NCBI GenBank assembly: GCA_913063325.1
Contig: CAJXYE010000038.1
Span: forward strand, 1 to 42,740
Direction: 5' to 3'
DNA length: 42,740 nucleotides
Source of the DNA: an uncultured Colwellia sp.
GTDB taxonomy: Bacteria > Pseudomonadota > Gammaproteobacteria > Enterobacterales > Alteromonadaceae
The notes below the pieces were generated by a model. The model ran no database searches. It saw nothing but the letters and a program-made list of their open reading frames with translations, and was not told the DNA's origin. The translations under genes and the position numbers were made by a program. Of the stretch, positions 1 to 7,555 are shown piece by piece. The stretch's first letter is position 1; the number at the start of each line of letters is the position of its first letter.

Positions 1-4
1 TTAA

Positions 5-712
5 ATGTCAGTCACTCAATTAGCGAATGATTTTCACGCATGGTCTTATGCAAATGATGACACGACAGATGAGGGGCCGATTCTTGAGGTGTCTGCGGGT
101 GTTCACTCTATTGTCGGTACTACTCAAATTAGAAGTGGTTTTGCTGAAAAGTATTTGATCAGGGCGGCGGCAGGTGCAGAGTATCAGGGGATTCTTACCG
201 ACCCGTCAACGATAGCAACCATTGATTTCCAGGGGGGAGAATTATATTTTCGTAAACCCAATATCACGTTTGAGAATGTTTATGTAAAGCATTACGACCA
301 CAAAGTAACGTCAGATGATTACTCTAATGTGGTTTTTAAAAATTGCGCTCTCGATGCACAGCAGTTTTTGGCAAACCCTTGTTTGGGTGGGGCAAATTAT
401 GAAAATTGCCATATTATTATCGAGAGTACAAACACCGAAGACAGTACTGTTGCTCAAGCTATCTATCTACAGGGTTCTGTTTCTGCATCGCTATTAAGCT
501 GTACGATCATTAACGAAAGCGGTGTAGCAAACGGGGCATTTGGAACGGTTCACACATCCTCTGATCGTCCCCTTTCTATTAATCAAACGGTTGTCTTTGC
601 AACTAACGTTGTCGCGTTTGGAAATACGGGAACGGGTACGATTAGCGGTGATTATAACGCGGGGCATGACGCGACACTTCCGGGTGATAATTCACCTATT
701 GATACCCGGTAG
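5..712 (+). CDS. Beta-helix-like protein (phage/adhesin type), unrecognised
   Basis: 235 residues. The ATG directly follows an in-frame TAA at 2-4, so an upstream reading frame may end there and be coupled to this one; the left neighbour is outside the window. No signal peptide or membrane segment is visible. The chain has short repeats of the type N-hydrophobic-x-F-x-N-C/V and many Gly/Asn/Thr/Ser turns, for example ITFENVYVKHYDH, NVVFKNCALD and YENCHIIIEST. That fits a right-handed parallel beta-helix such as phage tail or particle proteins and pectate-lyase-like adhesins. The C-terminus (GDNSPIDTR) is like the closing turn of such folds. I do not recognise a specific family. Function is inferred from fold only; a prophage or island remnant is possible. 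Confidence 0.5.
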   Translation: MSVTQLANDFHAWSYANDDTTDEGPILEVSAGVHSIVGTTQIRSGFAEKYLIRAAAGAEYQGILTDPSTIATIDFQGGELYFRKPNITFENVYVKHYDHKVTSDDYSNVVFKNCALDAQQFLANPCLGGANYENCHIIIESTNTEDSTVAQAIYLQGSVSASLLSCTIINESGVANGAFGTVHTSSDRPLSINQTVVFATNVVAFGNTGTGTISGDYNAGHDATLPGDNSPIDTR

Positions 713-879
713 CTTGCAAAACCAATTACACCAGCTGCTGCAACTCCTCCTAAAATTTCCAATATAGGCAAAACTTTTGCTCTACCAACTACTAAACTGA
801 ACATTTTTTTAAATAACGAGTTTAACACACCTTTGGATCTATTAATTTCCATATTCTCTAAATTATACGATTTTACCAT
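652..879 (-). CDS. Possible small membrane protein, doubtful
   Basis: 75 codons from an ATG preceded by AAGG at a plausible distance on the minus strand. Residues about 35-60 form one hydrophobic segment (VLPILEILGGVAAAGVIGFA) preceded by a basic stretch, as in a single-pass or holin-like protein. The last 61 bases overlap the end of the beta-helix gene on the other strand, which argues that one of the two is not genuine or that the two were joined by rearrangement. No family recognised. Confidence 0.2.
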   Translation of the reverse strand: MVKSYNLENMEINRSKGVLNSLFKKMFSLVVGRAKVLPILEILGGVAAAGVIGFASYRVSIGELSPGSVASCPAL

Positions 880-1419
880 TCTTATACCTTGTATCATTAC
901 ATAAATACAACAGACCAAATTTAGACTTATGTCCGAGTATAAATCTACCTCGGTTTACCCCAAACCGCCATAGAAAATAATTTTTAAAACATATACTCTA
1001 TGGCGCAATCGCGCCCTTTGCGCCATAGAATTTAATACCTAAAATCATATTAATCTAATGTCCGCTTTGGTATTTTCTAATCAAATTAGAATTTTTGACT
1101 TTATAAGTTCCTGATGAAATTTAGAATAATTCTATTATCTAACGCAGAGCTGATTTTCATCGGTTCAAATGTCGCTAGATAAGCCAAGGCTAAGGTCTTC
1201 TTTCGTATCAAAGTGAACATAAAACAGGGTGATTTAAATCGATTATTTAGGTCAGAAATGTGGTACTTACCGATATTTTAGTGATATTATTTAAGTAATA
1301 AATTTGCAAATCAAAACGCTATACATGTACTACAAATAAATCATCAAGTCTGATTTTTATGATGCTTAGTCATTGTATTTAATTTATTAATTTACTGAGT
1401 GGTAAGTCATTATTAGGGC
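713..1419. other. Gene-poor AT-rich stretch before the integron cassette
   Basis: Apart from the doubtful minus-strand ORF at 652-879 I see no convincing coding sequence. The stretch holds a hairpin family of CTATGGCG / CGCCATAG segments at 965-1028 and a 7-bp inverted repeat (TTATCTA at 1135-1141, TAGATAA at 1176-1182). It ends at the GTTAGGT core (1420-1426) that opens the cassette. I could not find an R'' partner upstream that would make a second attC. Confidence 0.5.
998..1028. repeat. Hairpin, 9-bp stem CTATGGCGC/GCGCCATAG
   Basis: CTATGGCGC at 998-1006 is the perfect reverse complement of GCGCCATAG at 1020-1028. A nested alternative (GGCGC at 1002-1006 with GCGCC at 1011-1015) also exists. 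A third copy, CCGCCATAGAA, lies at 965-975. No T-run follows on either strand, so it is not a standard intrinsic terminator; it may be a protein-binding dyad or a repeat fragment. Confidence 0.5.
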
Positions 1420-1420
1420 G

Positions 1421-1836
1421 TTAGGTATTCACCGGTTTGGAGTCAATATGTCGTATGAACGAATTATGGGTTTAGAAGTTACTAATGATAGCGATTATCA
1501 AAAATACCGTGAGAGTTTGATACCTATCCTTCATTCATTTGGTGGAAGTTTTGGTTTTGACTTTAAAGTTAGTGAAGTCTTAAAATCAAAAACTGATGAA
1601 CCAATAAATCGTGTATTTACTATCGATTTTCCAAGTAAAGAAGTAATGGATAATTTTTTTACTGACCCTGAATACCTTGCCGTAAAGGTTAAATATTTTA
1701 AAAAATCTGTAAAATCAGTTACAACTATTTCTATGCATGAAAAGAACACCTAACCCGCAATCCATGTGGGACTGTGGAGTTGGCTAGGTTTCGGTTTCGC
1801 ATTTTAGCCAATGATATTTTTCTGTTTAAGTAGGCG
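1421..1836 (+). mobile_element. Single integron-type gene cassette (DUF1330 gene plus attC)
   Basis: The left boundary is GTTAGGT at 1420-1426, a perfect match to the core GTTRRRY, 21 bases before the gene's ATG. The right boundary is GTTAGTT at 1836-1842, which fits except for one purine position. Between them lies one ORF whose stop codon sits inside the R'' box ACCTAAC (RYYYAAC). Gene, attC and both recombination points are in the usual cassette order. There is no integrase gene and no second clear attC in the window, so this would be a lone cassette or the edge of an integrase-less attC cluster. Confidence 0.55.
1448..1753 (+). CDS. DUF1330-family small protein, cassette-borne
   Basis: 101 residues. 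The pattern YERIMGLEV...YQKYRESLIPIL...GGSFGFDFKVSEVLKS...NRVFTIDFPSKE...FFTDPEYLAVKVKYF is characteristic of DUF1330, a small dimeric ferredoxin-like alpha/beta-barrel fold of unknown biochemical role. Family length is about 95-105, so the gene is full length. The ATG is preceded by GGAG (1439-1442), a fair ribosome site. It is the only gene of the cassette at 1421-1836, and its TAA stop overlaps the attC R'' box, as is usual for cassette genes. It has no obvious own promoter. Family assignment is firm; function unknown. Confidence 0.85.
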   Translation: MSYERIMGLEVTNDSDYQKYRESLIPILHSFGGSFGFDFKVSEVLKSKTDEPINRVFTIDFPSKEVMDNFFTDPEYLAVKVKYFKKSVKSVTTISMHEKNT

Positions 1837-1842
1837 TTAGTT
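1748..1842 (+). other. attC recombination site, VCR-like
   Basis: R'' box ACCTAAC at 1748-1754 and R' core GTTAGTT at 1836-1842, with CTAAC and GTTAG pairing. The inner part contains GGGACTGT (1768-1775) and GGTTTCGGTT (1787-1796), both segments that I recall from Vibrio cholerae repeats. It also has a 7-bp inverted repeat TTGGCTA (1780-1786) / TAGCCAA (1805-1811) that could form the central hairpin. The L''/L' boxes are not obvious to me, which lowers certainty. Confidence 0.55.
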
Positions 1843-1909
1843 GTACATGGAGACTTGATGCGTTCTGCAATAGTAAAGATAGGCTTTAAGTTCTTTGTCT
1901 TTGCATAAA

Positions 1910-2602
1910 TTAAAATTGAGTTTGACCTAATACTTGACCATCAAGCAGATAGACCTTACGTTTTGCCATTTCAGCGTAGCGTATGTCGTGAGTAACGATA
2001 CAAAGGGTAGTCCCCTGATCATTTAATGTTTGAAGAGTTGCCATTATCTGATCGCTACTTTTTGAGTCCAAGTTGCCGGTCGGTTCATCAACTAATAATA
2101 TTGAAGGCTCAGCGACTAAAGCTCGTGCTATGGCAATACATTGTTGCTGACCACCGGAAAGTTGTGTTGGCCTACGTTTGGCTTTTGATGTCATACCTAC
2201 AATATCCAAACAATAGTCTACTCTTTCCTTAATTTTCTTATCGCTAACTGGCTCCATGGCATAGCGTAAGGGAAGGGCAACATTTTCAAAAATACTCAAC
2301 TCATCTATCAAGTTAAACTGTTGAAAGATGAAGCCAATTTTCTTATTTCTGATCGCAGCAGCCTGCTCCAAACTGAGTTGACTAATATCTTCACCTTCAA
2401 AAAAGAGCTTACCCGTGGTCGGGAAGTCCAACAAACCCATAATAGATAACAAGGTAGACTTTCCACATCCGGAAGGACCTGAAATCGAAAGGTATTCGCC
2501 GGGTTGAATCTCAAGGTCTATGCCTTGCAGGGCATGGGTAAGCATGTCATCTGTGCTGAATACCTTGTCCAATTGCTGTACTTTAATGATAGGAATTGTC
2601 AT
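1910..2602 (-). CDS. ABC transporter ATP-binding protein (LolD/MacB type), second copy
   Basis: 230 residues, the usual length for a LolD/MacB-type ATPase. Walker A GPSGCGKST at 42-50, Q-loop at about 94, signature LSGGQ at 148-152, Walker B ILLVDEP at 168-174, and switch His in VTHD at about 205. It is close in sequence to the ATPase at 5240-5944. The residue after LSGGQQQ is Cys155 (codon TGT) where the family and the paralogue have Arg (CGN), so one transition explains it. The gene lies downstream of an intrinsic terminator and 178 bp after the permease, so it is probably transcribed separately or poorly. It may energise the same permease as a second, non-identical subunit, or be a decaying duplicate; all other catalytic motifs are intact. 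Confidence 0.85.
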   Translation of the reverse strand: MTIPIIKVQQLDKVFSTDDMLTHALQGIDLEIQPGEYLSISGPSGCGKSTLLSIMGLLDFPTTGKLFFEGEDISQLSLEQAAAIRNKKIGFIFQQFNLIDELSIFENVALPLRYAMEPVSDKKIKERVDYCLDIVGMTSKAKRRPTQLSGGQQQCIAIARALVAEPSILLVDEPTGNLDSKSSDQIMATLQTLNDQGTTLCIVTHDIRYAEMAKRKVYLLDGQVLGQTQF

Positions 2603-2680
2603 TGAGGCCCCGTTTTTCTTTAATATTGAACAAAATCAGCATAAATTTCAGCTACTCTGAACCCTAGTTTACTATAAAAG

Positions 2681-2711
2681 GTAAATAAAAAAGGTGGGCT
2701 ATGCCCACCTT
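2681..2711 (-). terminator. Intrinsic terminator after the ABC permease
   Basis: Perfect 9-bp stem AAGGTGGGC (2691-2699) / GCCCACCTT (2703-2711) with a 3-base loop. On the minus strand it runs into TTTTTTATTT. It lies 70 bp past the permease stop and separates it from the second ATPase. Confidence 0.85.
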
Positions 2712-2780
2712 ATACTGAAATTACTTATCATAGTGATTCAGTTATTGCTTTAAACAACACAATAACTGTTCAATCACAGA

Positions 2781-5243
2781 CTAATCACTACCACGAAGGC
2801 TATATATAGCGGCTTTGTTGATGTATTGTCTTAACGGCCAATAACAAGCAAACAATGTCACTAAAATAATTAATACCAGCGTAGCGACTACCATAGGTAA
2901 AACTTGCCACGTAAGGAATGGTTGAATGTATTCACTCAAGCTTATATAAGCAAGTGCAAACAATACAATACTACCAATAAAGCCTGCTAATACCGCTTTA
3001 GTATTATCACCAATAATCATAGTGATTAGGTGTTTACGTGTCGCGCCTATTGCCATACGAGCGCCAATTTCAAAGCGTCTCAGCTGGGTTCCGTAACTTA
3101 AAATGCCGTATAAACCTATGCCAGCCAATAAAAATACCAAACTAGCTAATACCGTCGTAGTAACCGCAGTGGTTATTTCTGCAAACAGGGTTTGAGTCAA
3201 AATGGCCGATGCAGCATTGAAACTAAAGACTGAATATCTTGAGTCAACCTCAGCTAATAGAGTACCCAATTGCTTGCGACTAACAGTTTGACCAGATTTG
3301 AGTTTAAGCATGAAAGATTGTCCACCAAGTCCATTGGGTACATACACTCTTGGTACACCGGAGCCTAAAGCGGAACTGTCTCGGTCCGTCGGACTATCAC
3401 CTGGAATAGTAATATCTTTGACTATACCTATTATCTTAAATGAATCTGGACGGCCCGTAGAAATTTGCATACCCAGCACATCACCGTCAGCTTTTAGCTG
3501 TTTAGCGAATGCTTGATTAACAATCATCACATTAGCGCCATCTTGACGCTGTGCCATAGTAAAATTATCTCCTTGCAAAATTGGCTGCTCAATCATATTG
3601 AAATAATGATGATCAACAGACTTGAAAAAAGGTGTATATTTTTCATTGTTAGCAACACTGGTTAACGCTCTTACCCAAAAGCCATCTAACGGTGAGTTCC
3701 CCTGAGCAAGCGACTCCACTTGTGGTAAAGCTTCTAATTTTTCCATTATTTCAGCCATGATTGGCTTAGCTTCTTCTTGGCTAGGAATATCGCTTGATGA
3801 AAAGTTCAGGATTAAGGTAGAGATATTATCTGTGGCAAAACCTATTGGGGCATTAATTGTTTTTACCGCATCTTTAAGCAAGCTAAAGTTGGCAAATACT
3901 AAAACTGTTGCTAGAGCTACTTGGCTGGCAATTAATACTTGACGAGTCTTTTTAGATACTTGTAAACCACTACCTTTACCACTGCTTTGCAACGTAGTAT
4001 TTAGTGCGCGATAATTTATCATGCGAGTACTTAATTTAGCGAAAAACAAGGCAAAAATAATGGTAACCAGAACCGCACTGGCAAAGGTTATCGGGGTAAG
4101 GGATAACTCATTAACTCTAGGTAATATAGCACCCAAATATTGCTGCATAATATAAAATCCGAACTGGGCAAGTACCAAGGCTAGTATTATCGACATAAAC
4201 ATTAGCAAACTGGTTTCAGCAAACATCGCTTTGAATAAATGTTTTTTAGTTGCTCCTATTGCCGCTTGAATAGCCATTTGACGCTGTTTCTCTGCGGTAC
4301 GTGCCATAAACAGGTTAGAAATATTTGCACAAGCAATTAATACCAAACCAACCACACCAGCTAATAACATAACTGCTATAGACTCACTCTCACCGAGAAT
4401 ACGATCCTTAACTGAACGAACATGCATATTGATTGTCCAGCCTTTGAAAAAATCATCATCACCAGGAAGACCTGCTTGCCAACGATCGTTCACTAAGGGG
4501 GTTAATAGTTGTTGTGCCTGACTTTGACTGACCTCTTGCTTCAATAGTCCAATAAACTTAAGGCTGCCATTTATGTTATCAAAAGCCTGTCTTTGCCATT
4601 TTCCTGCCTGATTGTAGTCCCATGGTAACCAAACTTGTGTTTTTCGTCCTATTATTTCTAGTTCAGGTTCAACAAAATGCTCAGCCAGAACACCAACGAT
4701 GTGATAACTTACACCACTTAGGCTGATTTTTTTCTCAAGAATATCCGCACTGCCATTATACTCCTGCATCCAAGTATTATAACTCAGCATTGCCACAGGA
4801 TTGTTGGTATCTAAGGCTTCGCTGGCCTCAAACATCCTACCTAGAGCCATTGGTGATGCTAAAATCTGATGTAAATCAGGCGTCACATAGGCAATATTAA
4901 CCAAAGGTTGGCTACTATGAGAAACGATCACATCCTGGCCATACATCATCATCGAAGCTTGCTCAAATGCTTGTTTACTCTTGTATAAATGCACTAATCC
5001 GGGATAAGTGTAAGCAACTGCTTTAGTTTCCTTTTTTGCGCCGATAAGTCCATGTTCAGCAACAAAAAGTCGCTCTTGCTCTGGGTAAGGTAGTGGCTCA
5101 ACAAGTAATAAGTAGTTTAACGTTACTACACATAGCAAGGCACCTAAGGTGATGCCCATAGTCATTAATACGGTTAATACGAAACCAGGTTTCTTTTTCA
5201 GACTGGCCCAGGCCTGTTTATATTGAAGGATTAATTTCCTCAT
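2781..5243 (-). CDS. ABC transporter permease, duplicated FtsX/MacB type
   Basis: 820 residues: two copies of a MacB periplasmic core plus FtsX membrane unit, as in the 'ADOP' class of large permeases. The first unit has an N-terminal membrane helix (about 20-48), a periplasmic domain to about 280, and three helices at about 285-410. The second has a helix at about 435-455, a periplasmic domain to about 690, and three helices near the C-terminus. ARTAEKQRQMAIQAAIGATKK and LRRFEIGARMAIGATRKH are the cytoplasmic coupling segments typical of the family. The start overlaps the stop of the upstream ATPase by 4 bases (ATGA), so the two are translationally coupled. It likely works with that ATPase and the HlyD-like adaptor as a MacAB-type exporter of peptides, antibiotics or lipid-linked cargo; substrate unknown. 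Confidence 0.85.
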   Translation of the reverse strand: MRKLILQYKQAWASLKKKPGFVLTVLMTMGITLGALLCVVTLNYLLLVEPLPYPEQERLFVAEHGLIGAKKETKAVAYTYPGLVHLYKSKQAFEQASMMMYGQDVIVSHSSQPLVNIAYVTPDLHQILASPMALGRMFEASEALDTNNPVAMLSYNTWMQEYNGSADILEKKISLSGVSYHIVGVLAEHFVEPELEIIGRKTQVWLPWDYNQAGKWQRQAFDNINGSLKFIGLLKQEVSQSQAQQLLTPLVNDRWQAGLPGDDDFFKGWTINMHVRSVKDRILGESESIAVMLLAGVVGLVLIACANISNLFMARTAEKQRQMAIQAAIGATKKHLFKAMFAETSLLMFMSIILALVLAQFGFYIMQQYLGAILPRVNELSLTPITFASAVLVTIIFALFFAKLSTRMINYRALNTTLQSSGKGSGLQVSKKTRQVLIASQVALATVLVFANFSLLKDAVKTINAPIGFATDNISTLILNFSSSDIPSQEEAKPIMAEIMEKLEALPQVESLAQGNSPLDGFWVRALTSVANNEKYTPFFKSVDHHYFNMIEQPILQGDNFTMAQRQDGANVMIVNQAFAKQLKADGDVLGMQISTGRPDSFKIIGIVKDITIPGDSPTDRDSSALGSGVPRVYVPNGLGGQSFMLKLKSGQTVSRKQLGTLLAEVDSRYSVFSFNAASAILTQTLFAEITTAVTTTVLASLVFLLAGIGLYGILSYGTQLRRFEIGARMAIGATRKHLITMIIGDNTKAVLAGFIGSIVLFALAYISLSEYIQPFLTWQVLPMVVATLVLIILVTLFACYWPLRQYINKAAIYSLRGSD

Positions 5244-5944
5244 ACTGCCACCTTTAACAATTCATCTTTAACGATTTGGCCATCAAGTAGTTTAAGTTGA
5301 ATATTCGCCATATCGGCATAGCGCGTATCATGGGTTACCATACAAATAGTGGTACCATTTTTATTGAGTTCAGCTAAAACCGCCATAACGGTGTCACCAC
5401 TTTTTGAATCGAGGTTACCCGTTGGCTCATCTACTAATAATATGGCAGGGTCGGCAACTAAGGCACGAGCAATAGCAATACGCTGTTGCTGTCCACCTGA
5501 CAATTGATTCGGTTTATGACCGGCTCTATGGCTCATTTCCACCATTTTCAAACAAGCTTCGACTCTTGTTTTAATAAAGTCATCGGTAGGCAACTCTTTT
5601 TTATATTGTAAGGGTAGCGCTACGTTATCAAAAACTGATAGCTCATCAATTAAGTTAAATGACTGGAAGACAAAACCGATTTTTTCATTACGAATACCTG
5701 CAGCTTCATCAAGTGAAAGGTTACTAACATCAACCCCTTCGATGATATAAGAGCCTGAACTAGGCATATCTAATAAACCCAATAAAGAGAGTAGGGTAGA
5801 CTTACCGCAGCCAGAAGGGCCAGCGATAGAAACATATTCACCAGCACGAATAACAATATCTACGTCTTTTAACGCATGGGTTTCCACATCATCAGTTTCA
5901 AATATTTTCGCAATATTATTCATTTCAATTTTTATATCTGTCAT
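5240..5944 (-). CDS. ABC transporter ATP-binding protein (LolD/MacB type)
   Basis: 234 residues. Walker A GPSGCGKST at 42-50, signature LSGGQQQRIAIARAL at about 148-162, Walker B ILLVDEP at about 168-174, D-loop NLDSKSG, and H-loop VTHDTRYA. It is the canonical energising subunit for the permease that follows with an ATGA overlap. AAGGA lies seven bases before the ATG. It is 107 bp after the adaptor gene and in the same operon. Unlike the downstream copy at 1910-2602, the Arg after LSGGQQQ is present. It acts on the cytoplasmic face of the inner membrane. Confidence 0.9.
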   Translation of the reverse strand: MTDIKIEMNNIAKIFETDDVETHALKDVDIVIRAGEYVSIAGPSGCGKSTLLSLLGLLDMPSSGSYIIEGVDVSNLSLDEAAGIRNEKIGFVFQSFNLIDELSVFDNVALPLQYKKELPTDDFIKTRVEACLKMVEMSHRAGHKPNQLSGGQQQRIAIARALVADPAILLVDEPTGNLDSKSGDTVMAVLAELNKNGTTICMVTHDTRYADMANIQLKLLDGQIVKDELLKVAV

Positions 5945-6051
5945 GTTCAGTTCCTTAAACGAGGGATCATTTTTATAATTGTAAGTATCAGTATCTTGTA
6001 ATAACGGCTTGTAATTACTGTTTGTAATCGATGTTAGTAGTTAGCTAACGT

Positions 6052-7305
6052 CTAAAAGTTTTCTATTGTCAGTTCTATGTTTTTAATCAGTGATAGGTCA
6101 GAAACGATGAAAGTGTCATTGACTTTTCCACCTTCAATAATCTCAATATAACGTCCAGCCTCTTTACCAAATTTAATCGGCGTTCTCATGGCATAATCGT
6201 TTGAATCATCTAGTAGAAATAAGCTTGTACTTGAATTTTCCCTAGCGTTAACTGGGCGCTCCATATAAGTAATGTTAGTTAAGGTATCGGTAATAATAGT
6301 GGCATCAACACTCAGTTGTGGTCGTGCGCTAGCGGGGAGTTGAGCAGGTAAGGCGATTTCAATCTCAACGGTATTATCTACTACGACAGGATCAATACGT
6401 GAAACGATTCCTACAATTTTGTCTCTGCGTGTATCAACGATTGCTTGTTGGCCAATAAATATTTGTTGGGCCTTGCTCTGCGGCACTTTAACCAAAGCAA
6501 TCAGCTCTTGTACACTGCCTATCAGTGCAACTTCCTGTCCTGCAGCAAGACTTTGACCTAATTCAATCGAGAGACGCTGTAATACGCCATCAAAGCCTGC
6601 TTTTACGGTAAGGCGATTATGTCGATTTTGAGCGATATCCAACTGTCCTTGTTGCTGCTTAATTTGCTCAAGCTGAATATTTATCGCTTCTTGATTGACT
6701 AACTTAAGTGCAGCGGTGCGTTGTTTATGAATATGAAGACGTTTTTTAAGCTGCGCTTCATGAACAAAGCTTTCTTTATAGTCAAGTGCGGACACTATGC
6801 CAGATTTAACTAAGCCAGTTTGTGCTTCTAGTCTTACTTTAGCAGTTTCATAGCTTGCTTCCATTTCGGCATAACTAGCACTTTCATTTAGGATCTCACG
6901 TTGTTGGTTTAACTTTAGCTGACGTAAATTGGCATTACGTTGTGAAAGTTCCTGAATTTCATTATCAACTTGTTGCTGTAGTTCAGGGTTAGCAAGTTGA
7001 ACAATGATACTGTCAGCCGTTACCAAAGCTCCGGGCTTTAGCACTATTTCTTGCACTGTAGCTCGGGTTAATGAGGTTATTAATACTTGTTTGTCTGATC
7101 GTAAAGCACCATAACCTTCTATCTCAACTTGTAAGTCGCCTTGTTTGACAGTTCCAAAAAGCATGTTGTTACGCTTAACTGATTTACCGCCAGCGTTAGC
7201 GCTGACATACCAGGTCACAACGGCAAGTAAACAAATGGCCAAACCACCGATAATCGGCTTTGAATTTACTTTGCGTTGTTTGACTTTGCTTTTTTTTACA
7301 TCCAT
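6052..7305 (-). CDS. HlyD/MacA-like periplasmic adaptor (membrane fusion protein)
   Basis: 417 residues. A basic cytoplasmic start is followed by one membrane helix at about 18-37 (PIIGGLAICLLAVVTWYVSA). A biotinyl-lipoyl half comes next (VQEIVLKPGALVTADSIIVQL), then a coiled-coil hairpin at about 115-220 rich in Gln/Glu/Leu, the second lipoyl half (LTVKAGFDGVLQRLSIELGQ), and beta-barrel and membrane-proximal domains. This is the RND/MacA adaptor order. It would bridge the FtsX-type permease to an outer membrane channel; no TolC-type gene is in the window. The gene follows the best sigma-54 promoter in the window (7343-7358), with AAGGTG before the ATG, and heads the adaptor-ATPase-permease operon. 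Confidence 0.88.
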   Translation of the reverse strand: MDVKKSKVKQRKVNSKPIIGGLAICLLAVVTWYVSANAGGKSVKRNNMLFGTVKQGDLQVEIEGYGALRSDKQVLITSLTRATVQEIVLKPGALVTADSIIVQLANPELQQQVDNEIQELSQRNANLRQLKLNQQREILNESASYAEMEASYETAKVRLEAQTGLVKSGIVSALDYKESFVHEAQLKKRLHIHKQRTAALKLVNQEAINIQLEQIKQQQGQLDIAQNRHNRLTVKAGFDGVLQRLSIELGQSLAAGQEVALIGSVQELIALVKVPQSKAQQIFIGQQAIVDTRRDKIVGIVSRIDPVVVDNTVEIEIALPAQLPASARPQLSVDATIITDTLTNITYMERPVNARENSSTSLFLLDDSNDYAMRTPIKFGKEAGRYIEIIEGGKVNDTFIVSDLSLIKNIELTIENF

Positions 7306-7342
7306 TTAGAAGACACCTTAATTATATACTTACTAACCATAG

Positions 7343-7358
7343 AGCTAATTTTGTGCCA
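7343..7358 (-). promoter_or_regulatory. Sigma-54 (-24/-12) promoter for the adaptor-ABC operon
   Basis: On the minus strand the sequence reads TGGCACAAAATTAGCT. Against TGGCACG-N4-TTGCW it keeps the -24 GG and -12 GC at exact spacing; the clear departure is A for T just before the -12 GC. The predicted start of transcription is near 7331, about 26 bases before the adaptor ATG at 7305. The adjacent NtrC-type activator carries a GAFTDA motif, so a sigma-54 promoter here is expected. Confidence 0.75.
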
Positions 7359-7421
7359 AATTGTAATGTGTAGTAAATACAATGTGTTAGGGTTTTGTTA
7401 AGGTGTGTGTGTATCCAATTG

Positions 7422-7435
7422 GTCCGCTAGCGAAC
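7422..7435. promoter_or_regulatory. Candidate activator-binding palindrome (enhancer)
   Basis: GTCCGCTAGCGAAC is a 14-bp palindrome around CGCTAGCG with one mismatched pair. It is centred about 97 bp upstream of the predicted sigma-54 transcription start, a typical distance for an NtrC-family enhancer site. Binding by the regulator at 8937-10283 is inferred. Confidence 0.45.
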
Positions 7436-7486
7436 TATTGAGACCCATAACTGAACTAAACTGAAGTGAACTAGATAAGAGAATAT

Positions 7487-7508
7487 TTATACCCGTTACC
7501 AATCAAAG
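7487..7508. repeat. Solo end of the TATACCCGTTACC repeat family
   Basis: TTATACCCGTTACCAATCAAAG matches the left end of the repeat at 31569-31841 with one difference over about 22 bases. No matching right end is seen, so this is a truncated copy in the gap between the histidine kinase and the adaptor operon. Confidence 0.5.
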
Positions 7509-7555
7509 AACAAATCTAGGGTTGAGCTAATATTTAATAAAGCGCTTTGAAGAGA

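Noticed and set aside
1135..1182. ATCTAAC (1136-1142) as the R'' box of a second attC ending at 1420
   Set aside because: The distance to the GTTAGGT core is about 280 bp, far longer than any attC, and no L boxes are seen.
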